A DNA stretch of 64,000 nt from Hevea brasiliensis (lineage: Eukaryota; Streptophyta; Magnoliopsida; Malpighiales; Euphorbiaceae). Shown here one piece after another: positions 60,530 to 64,000 of the stretch. Each line of letters begins with the position of its first letter. Positions within the stretch are counted from its first letter, which is position 1. The position numbers were made by a program, and so were the translations under genes. The notes beneath the pieces were generated by a model, which made no database searches, was not told the DNA's origin, and saw only the letters and a list, made by a program, of their open reading frames with translations. Location of the stretch: positions 59,089,119-59,153,118 of the forward strand of contig NC_079507.1 in the NCBI RefSeq assembly GCF_030052815.1. Reading direction: 5' to 3'.

Positions 60530-63500
60530 TTAGTACAACATGCACAGGACTAACCCACTCACTTTATCGAAATGGGGTAAATAATTCCAGACTAGTAATT
60601 TTAGGATTTCCTTTTTCACAACATCCTTCATTGTAGGATTCAATCTTCTTTGATGTTCAATGGAAGGTTTACTATTTGGCTCTAGGAAAATCCTATGCAT
60701 ACAAACTGTTGGACTAATTCCCTTTATATCATCAATTGCATAACCCAAAACTCTTATATATTCTCTCAAAACTCTCAACAATTTTTCATTCTCAATATCA
60801 GTCAAACATGCATTAATTATAACAGGATATGTTTCATTCGGTCCAAGAAAAACATACCTGAGGTTGGAAGGAAGAGGTTTAAGATCTACCTTTGGGGCAT
60901 CCTCTACCTTTAATGATGGCGGTTTAATCTCCAAATTTTGCACTTCTTCAAGTTGAAAAATTGTGGCTTCAGGATGTGGTGGAGAGCTCTCCAAGTGTTG
61001 TGCAAAAGCAGCTATGTTGAGATTGTCATCATCAATACTTTCACCATGGACTAAGCAATTTTCAAGTGGGTCTTGTGGATAGCTTTTTCTGAAATGCTCT
61101 TGAACAATCTCATCAATAATGTCTACCCGCAAACAAGACTCAACTTCTTCATGTTTCCTTTTCATGGCTGGATTGATGTTGAATATCATTTGATCATCTC
61201 CCACTCTAAGTGTTAGTTTCTCACCCTTTACATCAATTAATGTACCAGCTGTTGCCAAAAAGGGTCTTCCCAATAAGATAGGAACTTTTGTGTCTTCTTC
61301 CATATCTAAAATGACAAAGTCCACCGGAATGTAGAATTTCCCAACCTTGATAGGCACATTTTCAAGAATGCCTTCTGGATACTTAATTGAACGGTCAGCC
61401 AATGAAAGATACATGTTTGTGGGCTTCAAATCTCCCATATTCAACTTCTCATATATTGAAAGAGGCATTAGGCTGACACTAGCTCCAAGGTCACATAAGG
61501 CATTTGCCACACAATTATCACCAATATGACAAGGAATGGAAAACACACCCGAATCTTTGAGTTTGGGAGGTAACTTCTTCTGAATTATAGCACTGCATTG
61601 CTCTCCCAAGTTGATGGTGTCATAATCTTTTAACCTTCTCTTGTTGGAAAGAATCTCCTTCAAAAACTTGGCATAACTTGGCATTTGGGATAGTGCCTCA
61701 GTGAATGGCACATTGATATACAACTTCTTTAGCACTTCAAGGAATTTGCCAAATTGTTTGTCTAGTTTATGCTTGATGAATCTTTGAGGGTAGGGAAGGG
61801 TGGGCTTGTAAGGTTCAGGTGGGATGTATGGTTTCTCTCCCTCATCTTGCTCACTTTTGCTTTCTTCTTCTTTTTCATTTTTCTTGCTCTCAACTGAATT
61901 TTCTTCTTTTGTGCTCTCTTTTTCTTCTCTCTTGTTTTCACTCTCTTGACCAACTTTTTTACCACTTCTCAAGGTTACAACCTTACATTGTTCATGAGGG
62001 TTTTGAGGTTGGCTAGGTAGTTTCCCATAGGAATTGCTTCCCGATGAGCTTGCTTGTTGAGCCAATTGAGTCTCCAACATGCGGTTGTGGACTTGTAATT
62101 GATCCATGGTTTGTCTCATGTGTTGCATTTCTTCCTCCAATTTGCTATTCATCTTGCTTTGTTCAGCAAAAAATTTCTCCATCATGCTTTCCAAGGTTGG
62201 CTTCGGTTCATGAGGTGGAAGGGATTGTTGTGCTCTTGCTTGATATCCAGGTTGTGGCTGCCTTGTGGGCTGAAATTGAGGCTGAAATTGAGGCCTATTT
62301 TGCTGCACATACTGCTGGTTATGAGCATAATTTGAGCTTTGGCCTTGTTGAGCAAAAGTTGCTTGTGGTCTCCATGTTGAGTTGTTCACATTAGAATAAG
62401 CATTTCCCATAGGTTTCTGTTGATAACCTCCTGCATAAGCAGCTTGTTCTTGCAAATAATCATCACCATAAGAAGAATAATCAACTCCACAACTTTGGGT
62501 TCCATCTGTGAAGGCAACTTGTTGCATAGTTGTAGGAGTTGAGTTTGTTGCCTTTGTGCAAAAATCACTAAGAAGCTGAGTCAACTGATCAAATCTTGCA
62601 TTCATGTAGCTAACTGAGTCAAGTTCATAAATCCCAGCCTTCTTTGGCTCAAGTGCTCTAGGATTTCCCCATAAATGGGTATTATGAGCAATCTTCTCTA
62701 ATAGATCATAGCATTCTTCACTTGTCATTCTCATGAAATCTCCTCCTGCTTGTGAATCAATTGTGTTTCTTATGGCTGGAGTAACTCTGGTGTAGAAATT
62801 CTGAACAATCATCCATTTGGGTATTTCATGATGAGGACATTGCCTTTCAAGCTCCTTAAATCTCATCCAAGATTCATACAAAGTTTCATCATCTCTTGGT
62901 TTAAAAGCTACCATCAAATTCCTCAAATGAGTAGTTTTCCCAGGTGGGAAAAATTGAGATAGAAAAGCTTGAGATAGCTGCTCCCAAGTAGCTATAATAG
63001 CTTGTGGAAGTGAGTCATACCACTCCAATGCTGAATCCCGAAGAGAGAATGGAAATAAGGTGAGCCGAATCACTTCATCTGAAACTCCAGGCTGCCTTTG
63101 TGTGCCACATATCATCAAAAATTTCTTCAAATGAGAATGAGGATTTTCAAGTGGACTACCTCCAAATTGTGAATTCTGAACCATTTGAATAAGACCAGTC
63201 TTTAACTCAAATTGATTAGCTCCAATAATAGGTCTGTTATCTCTCACATCTGCACATCTAGGAAAAGCATAATCCAACATGGATCTTCTTTGAGGATCAT
63301 TTTGATTAGCAACTGCATTTTGCCTGTTTTGCTCATTTCCTCCATTGTCTCCACCAATAGCTCTATTTTGATTCTCCATATTTTCAATTGTCACCTCTTG
63401 CTCAAATCTTTGTTGTTCTTCTTTTTCTGCTTCTTTTCTTCTCTTGTATTCCTTTTTGTTAGCTCGACAGAATTTTTCAATTTCAGGATTGAACAACAAT

Positions 63501-63532
63501 TCGGTGTCACTTGTGCTTTTCGATCGTCTCAT
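60530..63532 (-). CDS. Athila Gag-protease polyprotein (1000 residues, open)
   Basis: From ATG 63532 (MRRSKSTSDTELLFNPEIEK) the frame is open for 1000 codons. It has an N-terminal charged region. The Gag core follows (LFPFSLRDSALEWYDSLPQA, FKPRDDETLYESWMRFKELE, ~residues 140-290), then a Gln/Pro-rich stretch with a coiled coil (FFAEQSKMNSKLEEEMQHMR) and a Lys/Glu-rich linker (EESKSEQDEGEKPYIPPEPY). A retropepsin domain comes next (CDLGASVSLMPLSIYEKLNM with catalytic D-x-G, and VPILLGRPFLATAGTLID). It then enters the start of RT (NPTMKDVVKKEILK) and ends out of frame at 60530. I prefer 63532 over the upstream non-ATG codon. It would assemble particles and process them; the downstream enzymes are broken. 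Confidence 0.9.
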   Translation of the reverse strand: MRRSKSTSDTELLFNPEIEKFCRANKKEYKRRKEAEKEEQQRFEQEVTIENMENQNRAIGGDNGGNEQNRQNAVANQNDPQRRSMLDYAFPRCADVRDNRPIIGANQFELKTGLIQMVQNSQFGGSPLENPHSHLKKFLMICGTQRQPGVSDEVIRLTLFPFSLRDSALEWYDSLPQAIIATWEQLSQAFLSQFFPPGKTTHLRNLMVAFKPRDDETLYESWMRFKELERQCPHHEIPKWMIVQNFYTRVTPAIRNTIDSQAGGDFMRMTSEECYDLLEKIAHNTHLWGNPRALEPKKAGIYELDSVSYMNARFDQLTQLLSDFCTKATNSTPTTMQQVAFTDGTQSCGVDYSSYGDDYLQEQAAYAGGYQQKPMGNAYSNVNNSTWRPQATFAQQGQSSNYAHNQQYVQQNRPQFQPQFQPTRQPQPGYQARAQQSLPPHEPKPTLESMMEKFFAEQSKMNSKLEEEMQHMRQTMDQLQVHNRMLETQLAQQASSSGSNSYGKLPSQPQNPHEQCKVVTLRSGKKVGQESENKREEKESTKEENSVESKKNEKEEESKSEQDEGEKPYIPPEPYKPTLPYPQRFIKHKLDKQFGKFLEVLKKLYINVPFTEALSQMPSYAKFLKEILSNKRRLKDYDTINLGEQCSAIIQKKLPPKLKDSGVFSIPCHIGDNCVANALCDLGASVSLMPLSIYEKLNMGDLKPTNMYLSLADRSIKYPEGILENVPIKVGKFYIPVDFVILDMEEDTKVPILLGRPFLATAGTLIDVKGEKLTLRVGDDQMIFNINPAMKRKHEEVESCLRVDIIDEIVQEHFRKSYPQDPLENCLVHGESIDDDNLNIAAFAQHLESSPPHPEATIFQLEEVQNLEIKPPSLKVEDAPKVDLKPLPSNLRYVFLGPNETYPVIINACLTDIENEKLLRVLREYIRVLGYAIDDIKGISPTVCMHRIFLEPNSKPSIEHQRRLNPTMKDVVKKEILKLLVWNYLPHFDKVSGLVLCMLY

Positions 63533-63638
63533 AAACAAGAAAAGTACCTGAAAAACACAAGGAATAATAGTGAAAATAAAAGAAAATAAAAATTCTAATT
63601 AGCTTAAAACAATTAAAATCCAACTTAAAACAAACAAT

Positions 63639-63656
63639 TCCCCGGCAACGGCGCCA
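63639..63656 (-). other. Athila primer-binding site (tRNA-Asp)
   Basis: The minus strand reads TGGCGCCGTTGCCGGGGA, the sequence known for Athila-group elements (tRNA-Asp). It lies 6 bases from the LTR end, and the Gag start follows about 105 bases downstream. Confidence 0.92.
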
Positions 63657-63662
63657 AAAACT

Positions 63663-64000
63663 TGATACGGTGTGTCCGCAAGTGCACGGGTCACAGTAGT
63701 ATAGTTTTAAAAAAAATGATATCGATCCCACAGAGAATTGTGCTTAAATTGAAAATAAAAGTATAAGCTAATTAGAATGACAAAAATTAAATATGTAAAA
63801 TGAAATTTCAAATTAAGACAAAAATTAAAGATATAAAATGAAATTTGAAATTAAAATTGGTATTTAAGGAATTAATGCTAAATCAAACAATTAACAATTA
63901 ATTAAACTAGATTACCAAAATTTAAATTGAAATTGCTATTTATGAGATTTGGAGGATTTAAATCTAAATTCAATAAAAATAAAAATAAAATGATTCTAGA
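63663..64000 (-). repeat. 5' LTR of the Athila element (partial, cut by window edge)
   Basis: Begins tgatacggtgtgtccgc and matches 54150-54487 with four substitutions. By comparison with the 3' LTR about 1.3 kb more lies beyond 64000. Confidence 0.95.

Larger units (their letters stand above)
54150..64000 (-). mobile_element. Athila-type Ty3/gypsy retrotransposon, young, 5' end beyond the window
   Basis: Minus-strand order: 5' LTR (from 63663, cut by the window edge), tRNA-Asp PBS, Gag-protease ORF, RT, RNase H, integrase, ~2.2-kb non-coding stretch, PPT and 3' LTR (54150-55787). The PBS TGGCGCCGTTGCCGGGGA and the long Gag-protease ORF are typical of the Athila/Diaspora group. The visible LTR overlap (338 bp) differs at only 4 sites, so insertion was recent. 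Even so, pol is frameshifted, and no env-like ORF is seen. Confidence 0.93.

Overview
This window is nuclear DNA of a flowering plant. The evidence is an intron-rich gene with GT-AG introns, very AT-rich spacers, (TA)n and (CT)n microsatellites, an 8-bp-TSD hAT-type MITE and at least six LTR-retroelement insertions. A woody eudicot is likely. Euphorbiaceae is only a guess, because nothing read here fixes the species.

Layout, left to right. Positions 274-378 (minus) hold the first coding exon of a gene that looks like plant uridine-cytidine kinase C; the rest lies beyond the left edge. Positions 741-2738 are AT-rich spacer with an old ~660-bp duplication. Positions 2744-18006 are a decayed Ty1/copia element with 2.1-kb LTRs and TSD taaaa. 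Its 3' LTR is split by two solo LTRs (11133-14870, TSD gagat; 14879-16701, TSD attct) that landed within a few bases of each other. Positions 19655-21144 are a minus-strand solo LTR of the same family as the second one (TSD attag). Positions 23285-23831 are a hAT-like MITE (TSD cgtataat). Positions 24354-28854 hold the only complete host gene, a six-exon, 173-residue NUDT25-type Nudix hydrolase (Ap4A hydrolase).

From 31.7 kb to the right edge the window is nested Ty3/gypsy DNA. A plus-strand element (LTR 31733-35401, PBS for initiator tRNA-Met, broken gag) is cut off near 36465. Next comes a minus-strand Ogre/Tat-type element (about 36466-54149). It has a 4.9-kb LTR, a ~59-bp tandem array in its 3' UTR, a pol with two RNase H regions, protease, gag and an extra ORF1 upstream of gag. 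All of these carry stops. The same LTR carries, on the opposite strand, a decayed protein-coding gene with its own TATA box and a probable intron. Last is a young Athila-type element (54150 to beyond 64000, minus) inserted in the Ogre 5' leader. It has an intact 1000-residue Gag-protease ORF but a frameshifted RT-RNase H-integrase.

No new enzymatic system was found. The most unusual items are the Ogre LTR flanked by a PBS on one side and a PPT on the other, the antisense gene inside that LTR, the satellite-like array with a separate five-copy motif next to pol, and the paired solo-LTR insertions whose target duplications overlap. Boundaries given to the base rest on TG...CA ends plus matched target duplications or PBS/PPT; others are approximate.
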